Source: Phenylobacterium parvum (GTDB taxonomy: Bacteria > Pseudomonadota > Alphaproteobacteria > Caulobacterales > Caulobacteraceae). Taken from it: DNA of 52,936 nt. The position numbers were made by a program, and so were the translations under genes. Location of the stretch: contig JAPOKE010000002.1 in NCBI GenBank assembly GCA_029977805.1, positions 1-52,936 of the forward strand, in the 5' to 3' direction. Below, piece by piece: positions 31,499 through 42,171 of the stretch. The notes beneath the pieces were generated by a model. It saw nothing but the letters and a program-made list of their open reading frames with translations. It had not been told where the DNA came from and ran no database searches. How positions within the stretch are numbered: position 1 is the first letter of the stretch; each line of letters begins with the position of its first letter.

Positions 31499-32125
31499 AT
31501 GAAAAAGACCGCTCTCCTCGCCGCCTCTGCGGCCGTCCTGCTGGCTTCCGCCCCGGTCCAGGCCCAGACGCCTCCGGCGCCGCCGCCGGTGAACCATGGC
31601 CCGGCCCTGACCGGCGTCTGCATCCTTTCGCTCGACGGCGCCATCGGGTCCTCGACGGTCGGCAAGTATGTCCAGACCCGCCTCCAGCAGATCACCCAGC
31701 AGGTGCAGACCGAGCTGACCGCCGAGCAGAACACCCTGCAGAACGAGGCCAAGGCCCTGGACGCCCAGAAGGCGACCCTGGACCAGGGGGCCTTCGACCA
31801 GAAGAACGCCAGCCTCCAGGTCCGTGCGGCCGCCCTCCAGCGCAAGGCCCAGCTGCGCGAGCGCGAGCTCCAGGCGACCCAGCAGAAGGCCCTGGCCCGC
31901 GTCGGCCAGGAGCTGGAGCCGGTGATCCGCGGCGCCTACCAGCAGTCCAAGTGCAGCCTGCTGCTGCAGCGCGACTCCGTGATCCTCGCCAACCCGGCCA
32001 TGGACATCACCCCGTCCGTGATCACCGGCCTCAACGCCAAGATCACCCAGTTCGCCTTCGACCGTGAGCGCCTCGACCAGGCGGCCGCGCCGGCGGCGCC
32101 CGCCCAGCCCGCGAAGAAGCCCTGA
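31499..32125 (+). CDS. skp: periplasmic chaperone Skp/OmpH
   Basis: This periplasmic holdase keeps unfolded outer-membrane proteins soluble on the way to BamA. It is 208 aa from ATG 31499. Signal peptide [22 protein letters not shown] is followed by a Pro-rich linker. The mature part has a short beta strand ([14 protein letters not shown]) and long Gln/Glu/Ala-rich helices (about residues 65-140), the coiled tentacles of the family. Pro/Ala-rich C-terminus. It lies between bamA and lpxD as in most proteobacteria. Confidence 0.92.
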   Translation: MKKTALLAASAAVLLASAPVQAQTPPAPPPVNHGPALTGVCILSLDGAIGSSTVGKYVQTRLQQITQQVQTELTAEQNTLQNEAKALDAQKATLDQGAFDQKNASLQVRAAALQRKAQLRERELQATQQKALARVGQELEPVIRGAYQQSKCSLLLQRDSVILANPAMDITPSVITGLNAKITQFAFDRERLDQAAAPAAPAQPAKKP

Positions 32126-32165
32126 GGACGGGCGTCCCGGGGCCAGTCGAAGAAGGATGATCCCC

Positions 32166-33182
32166 ATGCCGGATCCCCGCTTCTTTGAGTCGACGGGCCC
32201 CCTTGGCCTCGAGGCGATCCGCCGGCTGACCGGGGCGACCTGCCCGGACGGCGCCGGCGAGATCGTGGTCGACCGGGTGGCCATCGCCTCCCGGGGCGGG
32301 CCGGGCGCCGTGGCCTTCGTCACCTCCAGGGCCTTCCTGGAGGACCTCCGGGCGGCGCCGCCCAGCGCCTGCTTCGTGACGGAGGACCTGGCCGGCGACC
32401 TGCCGGAAGGCTGCCTTGCCCTGGTTCACCGCAACCCCCACGGCGCCTACGCCCTCCTGGCCGCCGCCCTGCATGCGCCGCGGAGTCATGTGGGGGCCGC
32501 CGCCATCTCACCCGAGGCGCGTCTCGAGCCGGGGGTCCGGCTGGGTCCCGGCGTCGTGGTGGGGCAGGGGGCGGCCATCGGCTCGGGCACGGTGATCGGC
32601 CCGAACACGGTGATCGGCCCGGGCGTGGCCATTGGCCGGAACTGCCAGGTCGGGTCCAACGTCACCCTGGGCTTCGCCCTTGTCGGCGACCGGGTGAAGA
32701 TCCTGTCGGGATCGGTGATCGGCGAGCCGGGCTTCGGCGCGACCGCCGGCGCCGGCGGCCTGATCGACATTCCCCAGCTGGGCCGGGTGATCCTGCAGGA
32801 CGGCGTCACCATCGGGGCCTGCACCACCATCGACCGCGGCGCCTATGACGACACGGTCATCGGCGAGAACACCAAGATCGATAACCTGGTGCAGATCGCC
32901 CACAATGTCCGGATCGGGCGCAACTGCGTCCTGGCCGGGCAGGCGGGGATCTCGGGAAGCGTCACCATCGGCGATGGCTGCCAGTTCGGCGGGCGCGCCG
33001 GCGTGGCCGACCACATCACCATCGGCGACGGGGCGCGTATCGGCGCCTCGGGCGGCGTCCTGAAGAACGTGCCGGCCGGCGAGACCTGGAGCGGTTTCCC
33101 CGCCCAGCCCGTCCAGCGCTGGCTGCGCGAGGTGGCCTGGGTCTCCCGCTCGGCCGGCCGTCGCCGCAGGGGAGGGGACTGA
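32166..33182 (+). CDS. lpxD: UDP-3-O-(3-hydroxyacyl)glucosamine N-acyltransferase
   Basis: This enzyme adds the N-linked hydroxyacyl chain in the third step of lipid A synthesis. It is 338 aa. An N-terminal uridine-binding domain is followed by a left-handed beta helix of hexapeptide repeats ([17 protein letters not shown] onwards) with the acyl-transfer His in [12 protein letters not shown] 32166 is chosen because AGAAGG lies 9 bp upstream; ATG 32157, only 3 codons earlier, would sit on top of that site. The stop overlaps the fabZ start by one base. Confidence 0.94.
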   Translation: MPDPRFFESTGPLGLEAIRRLTGATCPDGAGEIVVDRVAIASRGGPGAVAFVTSRAFLEDLRAAPPSACFVTEDLAGDLPEGCLALVHRNPHGAYALLAAALHAPRSHVGAAAISPEARLEPGVRLGPGVVVGQGAAIGSGTVIGPNTVIGPGVAIGRNCQVGSNVTLGFALVGDRVKILSGSVIGEPGFGATAGAGGLIDIPQLGRVILQDGVTIGACTTIDRGAYDDTVIGENTKIDNLVQIAHNVRIGRNCVLAGQAGISGSVTIGDGCQFGGRAGVADHITIGDGARIGASGGVLKNVPAGETWSGFPAQPVQRWLREVAWVSRSAGRRRRGGD

Positions 33183-33640
33183 TGACCGAAGCGACCACAG
33201 CCATCGAGATCGGCGAGATCCTCGCCCGCATCCCGCACCGCTACCCCTTCCTGCTGGTCGACCGGGCCGAGGACTACGTGCCGGGCGAGTCCATCACCGG
33301 GATCAAGGCGGTCAGCATCAACGAGTCCTTCTTCCAGGGCCATTTCCCGGACTATCCGGTGATGCCGGGCGTCCTGATCGTCGAGGCCATGGCCCAGACC
33401 GGCGCCGTCCTGATGTCCAAGACCCTGGATGTCGACCCGCGCGGTAAGACCATCCTCTTCGCCTCGGTGGACAACTGCCGGTTCCGGCATCCCGTCCGGC
33501 CGGGCGATCTCCTGAAACTCAACGTGCGGGTCGCCAGGGCCCGGGGCGGGCTCTTCAAGTTCGAGGGGCGCGCCATGGTGGGCGACAAGGTCGCCGCCGA
33601 GGCGGAGTTCGCCGCCATGCTGGTGGAGACCCCGCAATGA
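33182..33640 (+). CDS. fabZ: 3-hydroxyacyl-[acyl-carrier-protein] dehydratase FabZ
   Basis: This hot-dog-fold enzyme dehydrates 3-hydroxyacyl-ACP in fatty-acid elongation and competes with lipid A synthesis for substrate. It is 152 aa. Motifs are [12 protein letters not shown] near the start and [14 protein letters not shown] with catalytic His54, then Glu68 in IVEAMAQTG. Coupled with lpxD (TGATG) and overlapping lpxA by 4 bp (ATGA), a placement that balances phospholipid and lipid A flux. Confidence 0.96.
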   Translation: MTEATTAIEIGEILARIPHRYPFLLVDRAEDYVPGESITGIKAVSINESFFQGHFPDYPVMPGVLIVEAMAQTGAVLMSKTLDVDPRGKTILFASVDNCRFRHPVRPGDLLKLNVRVARARGGLFKFEGRAMVGDKVAAEAEFAAMLVETPQ

Positions 33641-34437
33641 CCGTCGACATCCATCCCACCGCCATCGTGGCCCCGGGCGCCCAGCTCGACGAGGGCGTCA
33701 GCGTCGGGCCCTACAGCCTGATCGGCGAGCACGCCCGGATCGGCGCCCGGACCCGGATCCTCGCCCATGTGGTGATCGAGAACCGGACCACGATCGGCGC
33801 CGACTGCCTGGTCCGCAACTTCTCCAACCTGGGCGGCCCGCCGCACCACACCGGCTACCGGGGCGAACCCACCGAACTGGTGATCGGCGAGCGCAACCAG
33901 ATCTGGGAACACGTGACCATGCACATCGGCACCGCCAATGGCGGCGGCGTGACGCGGGTCGGCAATGACGGCATGTTCATGGCCACCAGCCATGTGGGCC
34001 ACGACTGCACGGTGGGCGACAACGTGATCCTCGCCCATTCGGCGACCCTCGGCGGTCATGTGGAGATCGGCGACCATGTCATGGTCTCGGGTCTCGCCGC
34101 CGTGCACCAGCACTGCCGGGTCGGCCGCTTCGCCTTCATCGGCGGCCTGGCGGCGGTGACCAAGGACGTCATCCCCTATGGCCTGGTCTGGGGCAACCAC
34201 GCCCACCTCGAGGGGCTGAACCTGGTCGGCCTCAAGCGCCGGGACTTCAGCCGCGAGACCATCAGCCACCTGCGCGCCGCCTATCGCCTGCTCTTCGCCC
34301 GCGAGGGCAGCTTCCAGGAGCGGATCGACGACACCCTGGCCCTCTATGGCCACAGCGCCCCCGTCCTCGAGGTGATCGACTTCATCCGCGCCGACGAGGC
34401 CAATCGTCCGATCTGCCTCCCCGCCCGGGAGGACTGA
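33637..34437 (+). CDS. lpxA: UDP-N-acetylglucosamine acyltransferase
   Basis: This enzyme catalyses the first committed step of lipid A synthesis, acylating UDP-GlcNAc from hydroxyacyl-ACP. It is 266 aa. Left-handed beta-helix hexapeptide repeats begin at [20 protein letters not shown], and the catalytic His122 sits in [13 protein letters not shown]-terminal helical domain ends near [12 protein letters not shown]. It overlaps fabZ by 4 bp and is 5 bp before lpxI. Confidence 0.96.
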   Translation: MTVDIHPTAIVAPGAQLDEGVSVGPYSLIGEHARIGARTRILAHVVIENRTTIGADCLVRNFSNLGGPPHHTGYRGEPTELVIGERNQIWEHVTMHIGTANGGGVTRVGNDGMFMATSHVGHDCTVGDNVILAHSATLGGHVEIGDHVMVSGLAAVHQHCRVGRFAFIGGLAAVTKDVIPYGLVWGNHAHLEGLNLVGLKRRDFSRETISHLRAAYRLLFAREGSFQERIDDTLALYGHSAPVLEVIDFIRADEANRPICLPARED

Positions 34438-34442
34438 CCGCC

Positions 34443-35282
34443 ATGCCGGGGCGGCTCGGCCTGATCGCCGGCGGGGGCGACCTTCCCCTCCAGATCGCCC
34501 GGCACTGCCAGGAGACCGGCAGGCCCCTGTTCGTGGTCCGCCTGCGCGGATTCGCCGATCCGTCCATGGAGGCCTTTCCCGGCGAGGTCGTCGGGCTGGC
34601 CGAGGTGGGGCGCTGCATCCGGGTCCTCAAGGCCGCGGGCTGCGAGGCGGTCTGCCTGGCGGGCAATGTCGCCCGTCCCGACTTCGCCGCCCTCAAGCCG
34701 GACTTCCGCGGCATGGCCATGCTGCCCCGCCTGGTGCTGGAGGCGCGCAAGGGTGACGACGCCCTGCTGCGCGCCGTCCTGGACGAGTTCCGCAAGGAAG
34801 GCTTCGCCATTGAGGGCGCCCATGAGGCGCGCAGCGACCTCGTCCTGGGGGCGGGGCCCCTGGGTCGTCACGCGCCCTCCGCCGACCAACTGGCGGACGT
34901 GCGCCGCGCCCTCGAAATCGCCCGCCGGATCGGCGAACTGGACATCGGCCAGGGCGCTGTGGTCTGCGACGGTCTCGTCCTGGCCGTCGAGGCCCAGGAG
35001 GGCACGGACGCCATGCTCCGGCGCGTGGCGGATGAGGTGGCGCCCGCCCTCCGGGGCGAGCCTGGACGACGTCGCGGCGTCCTGGCCAAGGCGCCCAAGC
35101 CCATCCAGGAGACGCGGGTCGACCTGCCGACCCTTGGTCCCGCCACTGTTCGCGGCGCCGCGCAGGCGGGCCTGGCGGGCATCGCCGGAGAGGCGGGCCG
35201 GACGTTGGTGCTCGAGCGCGAGGCGGTGATCGCCCTGGCGGACGAACTTGGCCTCTTCGTTGTCGGGGTCGGGCCGTCGTGA
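34443..35282 (+). CDS. lpxI: UDP-2,3-diacylglucosamine diphosphatase LpxI
   Basis: This DUF1009-family enzyme hydrolyses UDP-diacylglucosamine to lipid X. It replaces LpxH in alphaproteobacteria and was first characterised in Caulobacter. It is 279 aa. The N-terminal LGLIAGGGDLPLQIA motif, CLAGNVARPDF, and VCDGLVLAVEAQEGTDAML are typical. It lies between lpxA and lpxB, overlapping lpxB by 4 bp (GTGA). The position and the absence of an LpxH-type metallophosphatase in the cluster support the role. Confidence 0.94.
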   Translation: MPGRLGLIAGGGDLPLQIARHCQETGRPLFVVRLRGFADPSMEAFPGEVVGLAEVGRCIRVLKAAGCEAVCLAGNVARPDFAALKPDFRGMAMLPRLVLEARKGDDALLRAVLDEFRKEGFAIEGAHEARSDLVLGAGPLGRHAPSADQLADVRRALEIARRIGELDIGQGAVVCDGLVLAVEAQEGTDAMLRRVADEVAPALRGEPGRRRGVLAKAPKPIQETRVDLPTLGPATVRGAAQAGLAGIAGEAGRTLVLEREAVIALADELGLFVVGVGPS

Positions 35283-36469
35283 CCGATCGGGCGCCTGTCA
35301 TCATGTTGGTCGCGGGCGAGCCGTCGGGCGACGACCGCGGCGCCGGCCTCGCCTTGGCTCTCAGGTCGCGCCTGGGGCAGGACCTTCGACTCATCGGCGT
35401 CGGCGGCCCCCGCATGGCCGAGGCGGGCGTCAGCAGTCTCTTCGACATGTCCGAGATCTCGGTCTTCGGCCTGTTGGAGGGCCTCCTGGCCATCCCGCGC
35501 GTGCGGCGCAGGGCCGAGGAGACGGCGAAGGCCGTGGTCCGGGAAGGCGCCGACCTCGTGGTCCTGATCGACTCCTGGGGCTTCAGCTGGCTGGCGGCCC
35601 GGGCCATTCGCCGCCTCGCCCCGCAGGTCCGCCTCGTGAAGTACGTCGCCCCCCAGGTCTGGGCCACCCGGCCGGGCCGGGCCCGGGCGCTTGCGGGTCT
35701 TGTCGACCATCTCCTGGTCATCAACAGCTTCGAGCCGCCCTATTTCGAGGAATGGGGCCTGCCGACCACCTTCGTGGGCAACCCGGCCCTGCACCTGGAT
35801 TTCTCGGCCTGTGACCCCGCCGCCTTCCGCGCGCGGCATGGGATCGCGCCGCAGGCGCCGGTGCTGCTGGTCCTTCCCGGAAGCCGGCCGGGGGAGGTCG
35901 ACCGCCTCCTGCCGCCCTTCGAGGACGCCATCCGGCGCCTCAAGGCGGACCATCCGGGCCTGCAGGTCGTCCTGCCCCTGGCGGACGCCGTGGCGGCGCG
36001 CGTGAAGGCGGCCGTGGCTGGCTGGCCCTTCCGGGTTCATGTGGTCGAGGGCGAAGCGGAGAAGCTGGAGGCGATGAAGGCCTCGGACCTCGCCCTGGCC
36101 TGCTCCGGAACCGTTACCCTTGAGGTCGCGCAGGCCGGGGTTCCCATGGTCGTGGTCTATCGGCTGGGCGCGGTGACCCACTTCCTCGCCAGCCTGATCA
36201 TCCGCACGAAGTGGGTGGTGCTGTTCAACATCGCGGCGCGGGACTTCGTCGCTCCGGAATTGATCCAGGGCGACTGCACCGGGCCGCGCCTCGCCGCCGA
36301 GCTCGACCGCCGCCTGCGCGATCCCGACCTGCGCCGCGCCCAGGTCGCGGCCCAGGACGCGGCCCTCGACAAAATGGGACGCGGCGGCCCCGATCCCTCG
36401 GAGACCGCCGCGCGGGTCGTTTCAGAAGTGCTGTCGGGGGATCAGCCGCGCTTGTCGAGCGGCACGTAG
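35279..36469 (+). CDS. lpxB: lipid-A-disaccharide synthase
   Basis: This GT-B glycosyltransferase condenses lipid X with UDP-diacylglucosamine. It is 396 aa from GTG 35279. Motifs are [17 protein letters not shown] near the start, [28 protein letters not shown] and [20 protein letters not shown]. The last 28 nt overlap the 3' end of gltA on the opposite strand, so the C-terminal residues (QPRLSSGT) are encoded opposite the end of citrate synthase. It closes the envelope cluster. Confidence 0.95.
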   Translation: MTDRAPVIMLVAGEPSGDDRGAGLALALRSRLGQDLRLIGVGGPRMAEAGVSSLFDMSEISVFGLLEGLLAIPRVRRRAEETAKAVVREGADLVVLIDSWGFSWLAARAIRRLAPQVRLVKYVAPQVWATRPGRARALAGLVDHLLVINSFEPPYFEEWGLPTTFVGNPALHLDFSACDPAAFRARHGIAPQAPVLLVLPGSRPGEVDRLLPPFEDAIRRLKADHPGLQVVLPLADAVAARVKAAVAGWPFRVHVVEGEAEKLEAMKASDLALACSGTVTLEVAQAGVPMVVVYRLGAVTHFLASLIIRTKWVVLFNIAARDFVAPELIQGDCTGPRLAAELDRRLRDPDLRRAQVAAQDAALDKMGRGGPDPSETAARVVSEVLSGDQPRLSSGT

Positions 36470-37725
36470 TCCCGGACCGGGGCGCCGGTGTAGATCTGCC
36501 GCGGGCGGCCGATCTTCTGCGACGGATCCTCGATCATTTCCTTCCACTGCGAGATCCAGCCCACCGTCCGCGCCAGGGCGAACAGCACGGTGAACATCTC
36601 CGGCGGGAAGCCGAGGGCGCGCAGGGTGATGCCCGAGTAGAAGTCGACGTTCGGGTAGAGCTTGCGCTGAACAAAATAATCGTCCTCCAGGGCAATCTTC
36701 TCGAGCTTCATGGCCACCTTCAGCAGGGGGTCGTCGGAGTGGCCGACCTCGGCCAGGACCTCGTGGCAGGTCTGCTGCATGACCTTCGCGCGCGGGTCGT
36801 AGTTCTTGTAGACCCGGTGGCCGAAGCCCATCAGCCGGTACTTCCGGTCCTTCACGCCCTGGACGTATTCCGGGATGCGGTCGACCGTCCCGATCTCGGC
36901 CAGCATGTTCAGCGCCTCTTCGTTCGCCCCGCCGTGGCTGGGGCCCCAGAGGCAGGCGATGCCGGCGGCGATGCAGGCGAAGGGGTTGGCGCCCGAGGAG
37001 CCCGCCAGGCGCACCGTGGAGGTGGAGGCGTTCTGCTCGTGGTCGGCGTGCAGGATGAAGATGCGGTCCATGGCCCGGGTCAGGACCGGGTTCGGCTTCC
37101 AGTCCTCGGCGGGCACCGAGAAGCACATGCGCAGGAAGTTCTCCGAGTAGGAGAGCTCGTTGCGCGGATAGACGAAGGGCTGGCCGCGGAAGTACTTGAA
37201 GGCCCGCGCCGCGATGGTCGGCATCTTGGCGATCAGCCGGTGCGACGAGATCATCCGCTGCTGCGGATCGTCGATGTTGGCGCTGTCGTAATAGAAGGCC
37301 GACAGGGCGCCGACGGCTCCGACCATGATGGCCATCGGGTGAGCATCACGCCGGAAGCCATTGAAGAAGCGGTCGAACTGATCATGGACCATGGTGTGGT
37401 TCGTGATCGTGTTCTGGAAGGTCTCATACTCCTTGGCGTTCGGCAGGTCGCCGTTCAGGAGCAGGTAGCAGACCTCGAGGAAGGTCGACTTCTCGGCCAG
37501 CTGGTCGATGGGATAGCCGCGGTGGAGCAGCACGCCCTTGTCGCCGTCGATGAAGGTGATCTTGCTCTCGCACGACGCCGTCGAGGTGAAGCCGGGGTCG
37601 TAGGTGAAGACGTCCGCCTCCGCATAGAGCTTGCGGACATCGACGACGGCCGGGCCGTCCGTGCCCCGAAGCACCGGAAGCTCGACGGTCGTCCCTGCGA
37701 CGCTGATCTTGGCCGTGTCCCCCAT
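36442..37725 (-). CDS. gltA: citrate synthase
   Basis: This enzyme condenses acetyl-CoA and oxaloacetate at the entry of the TCA cycle. It is 427 aa from ATG 37725, with a GAGGGG ribosome-binding site 6 bp upstream on the minus strand. A GTG one codon earlier is possible. Active-site regions are intact: [30 protein letters not shown] and [14 protein letters not shown], and the Asp-bearing end is DVDFYSG. Length fits the type II (NADH-sensitive) hexameric form of Gram-negatives. The 3' end overlaps lpxB convergently by 28 bp. Confidence 0.96.
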   Translation of the reverse strand: MGDTAKISVAGTTVELPVLRGTDGPAVVDVRKLYAEADVFTYDPGFTSTASCESKITFIDGDKGVLLHRGYPIDQLAEKSTFLEVCYLLLNGDLPNAKEYETFQNTITNHTMVHDQFDRFFNGFRRDAHPMAIMVGAVGALSAFYYDSANIDDPQQRMISSHRLIAKMPTIAARAFKYFRGQPFVYPRNELSYSENFLRMCFSVPAEDWKPNPVLTRAMDRIFILHADHEQNASTSTVRLAGSSGANPFACIAAGIACLWGPSHGGANEEALNMLAEIGTVDRIPEYVQGVKDRKYRLMGFGHRVYKNYDPRAKVMQQTCHEVLAEVGHSDDPLLKVAMKLEKIALEDDYFVQRKLYPNVDFYSGITLRALGFPPEMFTVLFALARTVGWISQWKEMIEDPSQKIGRPRQIYTGAPVRDYVPLDKRG

Positions 37726-37786
37726 CACATCCCCTCGTTCTGGAAGAAATTGAACATGTCGTTTGAAGCCTTATACCGCCTAACAT

Positions 37787-39184
37787 TCAGTTAGGAAGCG
37801 CATCCTGTATCCGGGCCAGGCTTTCCGCCTGGCCGATCGAAACCAGGGCGCCCGCAAGGTCCGGCGCGGGCGATCCGCCCGAGAGCACAGCCCTCAGGGC
37901 CGGCCCGAACTTGCCGATCCCGACCCCTTCGGCCTCGGCGAAGGCGCGGATTTCCGCCTCGAGGGAAGGGACGGTCCATTCCGCGCCCGCCAGCCGCGTC
38001 GCCAGCCGGCCCAGTCGGCCCTGCGTCTCTTCCGTCAGCAGGCCGCGGGCCTTCTCGGGCAGGTCGAGGGGGCGGCGCTTCAGGGCGAAGACCGCGGCGT
38101 CCGCCAGGTCCAGGACGGTGCGGGCCCCTTCGCGGACGAGGGGCAGGGTGCGAAGCAGGATCTCCCGGTCGCCGTCATGGACCGGCCAGTCGCGGCTCGC
38201 GAGCACCTTCTCGACCAGGTCGGCCAGCCGGGCCGGGTCCGCCAGCCGGATGTAGTGGTTGTTCAGGTGGTTGAGCTTGTCCCAGTCCAGGCGGGCGGGC
38301 GCGCCCACCACGTCGCGGATGTCGAACCAGGACGAGGCCTGGGCGTCCGAGAAGATCTCGTCGTCCCCGTGGCCCCAGCCCAGCTTGGCCAGGTAGTTGC
38401 GCAGGGCCTCGGGCAGGTAGCCCATGTCGTCGAATTCGCTGACCGCCTGGGCGCCGTGCCGCTTGGACAATTTCTTGCCGTCAGGGCCGTGGATCATGGG
38501 CAGATGAGCCCAGACCGGCGTGTCCCATCCCATGGCCTGGTAGATGTGCGTCTGCCGGGCGGCGTTGTTCAGGTGGTCGTCGCCCCGGATGACGTGGGTG
38601 ACGCCCATGTCGTGGTCGTCGACCACGACGGCGAGGTTGTAGGTCGGCGTGCCGTCCGTGCGCAGCAGGATCAGGTCGTCCAGGTCGACATTGCGGAAGA
38701 CCACCTCGCCCTTCACCTGGTCGTCGATCCGGGTCTCGCCCTCCTGTGGCGCCCGCAGGCGGATGACGTGCGGGCGGCCGGGATCGACGGGGCCGTCATG
38801 GTCGCGCCAGGGCGAGCGGACCACGCGGCCCTCGGCCCGCGCCCGCTCCCTTTCCTCGGCCAGTTCGTCCGGCGTCATGTAGTCCCGGTAGGCGCTGCCC
38901 CGGGACAGCAGGTCGAGGGCGACCTCGCGGTGCCGGTCGGCGCGGGCGAACTGGAAGACGGGGGTCTCGTCCGGCTCCAGCCCCAGCCAGGTCAGGCCGT
39001 CCAGGATCACCTTCACGGCGGCGTCCGTCGACCGCTCCCGGTCGGTGTCCTCGATGCGCAGGAGGTACTTGCCGCCGGTGCGCCGGGCGTAGAGCCAGTT
39101 GAAGAGGGCGGTGCGCGCCGTGCCGATATGCATGGAGCCGGTCGGCGAGGGCGCGATGCGCGTGACGACCTGACGTTCGCTCAT
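37787..39184 (-). CDS. gltX: glutamate--tRNA ligase
   Basis: This class I aminoacyl-tRNA synthetase charges tRNA-Glu. It is 465 aa from ATG 39184 (MSERQVVTRIAPSPTGSMH). The class I HIGH motif appears as MHIGT and the KMSKS motif as KLSKR. A catalytic-domain segment TGGKYLLRIEDTDRERS and a helical anticodon-binding C-terminus are visible. A longer frame to 39244 adds 20 residues not typical of the family. The start lies divergently against the comEC start. gltA follows 61 bp downstream on the same strand. Confidence 0.95.
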   Translation of the reverse strand: MSERQVVTRIAPSPTGSMHIGTARTALFNWLYARRTGGKYLLRIEDTDRERSTDAAVKVILDGLTWLGLEPDETPVFQFARADRHREVALDLLSRGSAYRDYMTPDELAEERERARAEGRVVRSPWRDHDGPVDPGRPHVIRLRAPQEGETRIDDQVKGEVVFRNVDLDDLILLRTDGTPTYNLAVVVDDHDMGVTHVIRGDDHLNNAARQTHIYQAMGWDTPVWAHLPMIHGPDGKKLSKRHGAQAVSEFDDMGYLPEALRNYLAKLGWGHGDDEIFSDAQASSWFDIRDVVGAPARLDWDKLNHLNNHYIRLADPARLADLVEKVLASRDWPVHDGDREILLRTLPLVREGARTVLDLADAAVFALKRRPLDLPEKARGLLTEETQGRLGRLATRLAGAEWTVPSLEAEIRAFAEAEGVGIGKFGPALRAVLSGGSPAPDLAGALVSIGQAESLARIQDALPN

Positions 39185-39200
39185 GGGGATCCCGGGGCAG

Positions 39201-41381
39201 ATGACTGAAGGGGCCGCGACCGGCGGCGGGCCGCCTCTTAGCATGGGCCTTGCCGGCGGTCCTAGTCTCGGCCGCGTCCGGTCCTGGCTGGCGCGCCAGG
39301 CCGCCCTCCAGGCGGGCCGGGCGGGCCTCTGGGTCCCGGTCGGCCTGGGCTGCGGCGCGGCGATCTACTTCTCCCTCCCGCGGGAGCCCCTGGCCGCAGT
39401 CGGCGTCGCGGGCCTCTGCGCCGCCGGCGCCCTCGTCCTCCTGGCCCGCGCGGCGAGCCGGCGACCAATTCTGGCCCTGGGCCTCGTCTTCCTTGCCTGC
39501 CTTCTCGCCGGCTTTGGCCTCGCCCGCGGCCGGACCGGCCAGGTGCGGGCGCCCGTCATGCCCCCGGGCGGGCAGGTCCGGCAGGTCGAGGCCTGGGTGC
39601 TGGATGTCGCCAGCCCGGGGCAGGGCGGCGCCCGGGTGCTGCTGGCGCCCGTCTCGGTCTCGGGGCTTGCCCCCGCCGCGACTCCCCTGCGCCTGCGTCT
39701 CCCCCTCCGGGGCGAGGCGCCGCCGCCCGCGCCCGGGACCCGCCTCTTCGTTACCGCCCTCCTGAACCCGCCGCCGCCGCCCAGCGCCCCGGGGGCCTAC
39801 GACTTCGCCCGGGACGCCTTCTTCGACGGCGTCGGGGGCGTCGGCCTCGCCCTGGGCGGGGGGCGGACCCTTCCGGCCGACGCGTCCGGACTGCCCTGGC
39901 GCCTAAGGCTTGAGATGCGGGTCAACGCCTTCCGCTGGGACCTGACCCGGCGGCTGGTCGCCCGCATGGGACCCGACCGCGGCGGTCTCGCCGCCGCCAT
40001 GACCACCGGCTGCGAGGCCTTCGTCCCGCCGGCCCAGGTCGAGGCCCTCCGCGCCGCGGGGCTGGCCCACATCATCTCGATCTCTGGCCTTCACATGGCG
40101 ATCGTCGGCGGCTTCGTCTTCGGCCTCGTCCGCCTGGCGGTCGCGGCGGCGCCGGCCCTCGCCCTGAGGCTTGCCGGGCGCAAGCTGGCGGCGGGCGCCG
40201 GCATGGCTGCGGTTCTGGCCTATCTCCTCCTCTCCGGGGCGCCGGACCCCGCCGTGCGGGCCGCCGTCACCGCCTGCGCCGCCTTCGGGGCCATCCTGAC
40301 CGACCGGCGCGCGATCAGCCTGCGGACCCTGGCCTTCGCCGCCGCCCTCCTGCTGGTCCTCAGGCCGGAGTCCGTGACCCAGCCCGGCTTCCAGATGTCC
40401 TTCGCCGCCACCGCGGCCCTCGTCGCCCTGGCCGAGGCCTGGCCCCGGCCCGTGCGGGAGATCTCGGCGCCCCTGGCGGTCAGGCTCCTCCAGGGGGCGG
40501 GCGCCGCCCTTGTCGCCGGCATGATGATCTCCTTCGTGGCGGGCCTCGCCACCGGCCCCTTCGCCCTGCAGCACTTCAACCGCGTCGCCCTCTACGGCTT
40601 GCCCGCAAACCTCCTGGCCGAGCCGGTCTCGACCCTTCTCCTCATGCCGGCCCTGGCCCTCGGGGTCGTCCTGTCGCCCCTCGGCCTGGCGGACCTGCCC
40701 CTGTCCGCCGCCGGCCTGGGCATCGACGCCCTGAACGCCACGGCCTCGACCTTCGCGGGCCTGCCCGGGGCCGAGCGGGTCGTCGCCAGCGCCCCGCCCT
40801 GGGCCCTCCCGGCGGCCTTCCTGGGCCTGCTCTTCTGCTGCCTCTGGCGCGGCCCGCTGCGCTGGCTGGGCCTGCCCCTGGCCCTCGCCGTCAACCTCGC
40901 GCCCCGCCTGCCGCCGCCGGACCTCTGGGTGGCCCACGACGCCGCCTCTGCGGCCGTTCGCGCCGGGGACGCCGCTGTCTTCCTGAGACCGGATGTCCGC
41001 CGGTTCGGGGCGGAGATCTGGGCGCGCCGCCGGGGCCTCGTCCTGGCGCCGGAGGGCCAGGACGCGCCCGTTGCGACTGCCGACTGTGGGCCCCATGCCT
41101 GCCAGCCCGTCCGGGGAGGGCTGCCGGCAGCTGTGATCTGGACACGCCGCCCAAGCGTCCTCGCCCGGGAGTTCAGCATCGCCTGCGCGCGCGCGGAAGT
41201 CGTGATCCTGCGGGCGCCCCGGCCCGGCTCAGCCTGCGCGGCGCCCATCATCCTCGATGAGGCGGACTTCGCGCGCGGCGGTTCGGTGGAGTTGTGGCGG
41301 CGGGCGGATGGCGGCTGGGACGCCCTCTGGGCCCAGCCCCTCAGGGGCGAGCGCCCCTGGTCCGCCCCCTGGCCTCAGTGA
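39201..41381 (+). CDS. comEC: ComEC/Rec2-family membrane protein
   Basis: This is a DNA-uptake-channel family protein of the inner membrane, about 726 aa. The N-terminal helices and a DUF4131-like soluble part precede the competence core with [19 protein letters not shown] and several helices up to about residue 570. The C-terminal part (from [15 protein letters not shown]) is a short soluble domain; the metallo-beta-lactamase domain of Bacillus ComEC is not evident. Start choice is uncertain among ATG 39183, 39201 and 39243; 39201 has CGGGGCAG just upstream. The stop overlaps the lexA end by 7 bp. Confidence 0.88.
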   Translation: MTEGAATGGGPPLSMGLAGGPSLGRVRSWLARQAALQAGRAGLWVPVGLGCGAAIYFSLPREPLAAVGVAGLCAAGALVLLARAASRRPILALGLVFLACLLAGFGLARGRTGQVRAPVMPPGGQVRQVEAWVLDVASPGQGGARVLLAPVSVSGLAPAATPLRLRLPLRGEAPPPAPGTRLFVTALLNPPPPPSAPGAYDFARDAFFDGVGGVGLALGGGRTLPADASGLPWRLRLEMRVNAFRWDLTRRLVARMGPDRGGLAAAMTTGCEAFVPPAQVEALRAAGLAHIISISGLHMAIVGGFVFGLVRLAVAAAPALALRLAGRKLAAGAGMAAVLAYLLLSGAPDPAVRAAVTACAAFGAILTDRRAISLRTLAFAAALLLVLRPESVTQPGFQMSFAATAALVALAEAWPRPVREISAPLAVRLLQGAGAALVAGMMISFVAGLATGPFALQHFNRVALYGLPANLLAEPVSTLLLMPALALGVVLSPLGLADLPLSAAGLGIDALNATASTFAGLPGAERVVASAPPWALPAAFLGLLFCCLWRGPLRWLGLPLALAVNLAPRLPPPDLWVAHDAASAAVRAGDAAVFLRPDVRRFGAEIWARRRGLVLAPEGQDAPVATADCGPHACQPVRGGLPAAVIWTRRPSVLAREFSIACARAEVVILRAPRPGSACAAPIILDEADFARGGSVELWRRADGGWDALWAQPLRGERPWSAPWPQ

Positions 41382-42076
41382 TAGGCGCGGATCAGGCCGA
41401 CCAGCTTGCCCTGCACCGCCACCTGATCCGGACCGAAGATCCGGGTCTCGTAGGCGGGATTGGCCGCCTCCAGGGCGATGGAGGCGCCCTTGCGGCGAAG
41501 GCGCTTCAGGGTGGCTTCCTCGCCCATGACCAGGGCGACGACGATGTCGCCGGAATTGGCCGAGTCGGTGCGGCGGATGATCACCCGGTCACCGTCGAGG
41601 ATGCCGGCGTTGATCATGGAGTCGCCCTGGACCTCCAGGACGAAATGCTCGCCTGCGCCCAGGATGGCCTCGGGCACGGGCATGCGGTCGCGCTCCTGCT
41701 GGATGGCCTCGATGGGCGTGCCGGCGGCGATCCGGCCCAGGACCGGCAGTTCGCGGGTGTCGTTTGCGGCGAAGGGCGGCGCCGGGGGCGGCGGTGCGCT
41801 GGGCTCGACGACGGAAAGGCGGGCCGGACCTCGCCCCTTGGGCGGCGCCGAGGCCGTGGCCTGCTGGGGCAGCTTGACCACCTCGAGGGCCCGGGCCCTG
41901 TGCGGGAGACGGCGCAGGAAGCCCCGTTCCTCAAGCGCCGTGATCAGCCGGTGGATGCCGGACTTGGACGCCAGGTCCAGGGCGTCCTTCATCTCGTCGA
42001 AGGAGGGCGAGACGCCGGTCTCCTTGATGCGTTCGTGGATGAACATGAGCAGCTCGTGCTGCTTGCGCGTCAGCAT
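41375..42076 (-). CDS. lexA: LexA repressor
   Basis: This is the SOS master repressor and self-cleaving serine protease. From ATG 42076 it is 233 aa. The winged-helix DNA-binding domain is residues 1-65 ([37 protein letters not shown]). A Pro/Ala-rich linker of about 40 residues is followed by the peptidase domain: cleavage site Ala118-Gly119 in [10 protein letters not shown], Ser153 in QGDSMINAG and Lys191 in [19 protein letters not shown] site lies upstream of the start. Its own LexA box is 45 bp upstream, so it is autoregulated. It converges on comEC with a 7-bp overlap. Confidence 0.97.
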   Translation of the reverse strand: MLTRKQHELLMFIHERIKETGVSPSFDEMKDALDLASKSGIHRLITALEERGFLRRLPHRARALEVVKLPQQATASAPPKGRGPARLSVVEPSAPPPPAPPFAANDTRELPVLGRIAAGTPIEAIQQERDRMPVPEAILGAGEHFVLEVQGDSMINAGILDGDRVIIRRTDSANSGDIVVALVMGEEATLKRLRRKGASIALEAANPAYETRIFGPDQVAVQGKLVGLIRAYH

Positions 42077-42120
42077 GTCCGGAGCCCCCTCCAGGGAACA
42101 AAGCAACAACTTCTGCGGAT

Positions 42121-42135
42121 GTTCTTCTGGTGTTC
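42121..42135 (-). promoter_or_regulatory. LexA (SOS) operator of lexA
   Basis: Plus-strand GTTC (42121-42124), seven bases TTCTGGT, GTTC (42132-42135): an exact alphaproteobacterial LexA box. It overlaps the promoter -10, giving classical autorepression. It is the internal control that supports the matching box at 18055. Confidence 0.9.
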
Positions 42136-42149
42136 TCCCGGAATGTCAA
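42121..42149 (-). promoter_or_regulatory. lexA promoter
   Basis: On the minus strand, TTGACA (complement of 42144-42149), 17 bp, AAGAAC (complement of 42121-42126). The -35 is a perfect consensus, and the LexA box covers the spacer and -10. It lies in the 95-bp gap between trpC and lexA. Confidence 0.65.
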
Positions 42150-42171
42150 GCGCCCTGGCGCCGGGCGGGGC

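Noticed and set aside
37776-37794. Inverted repeat CCTAAC/GTTAGG at the gltX stop as a terminator
   Set aside because: Only a 6-bp stem and no T tract in either direction.
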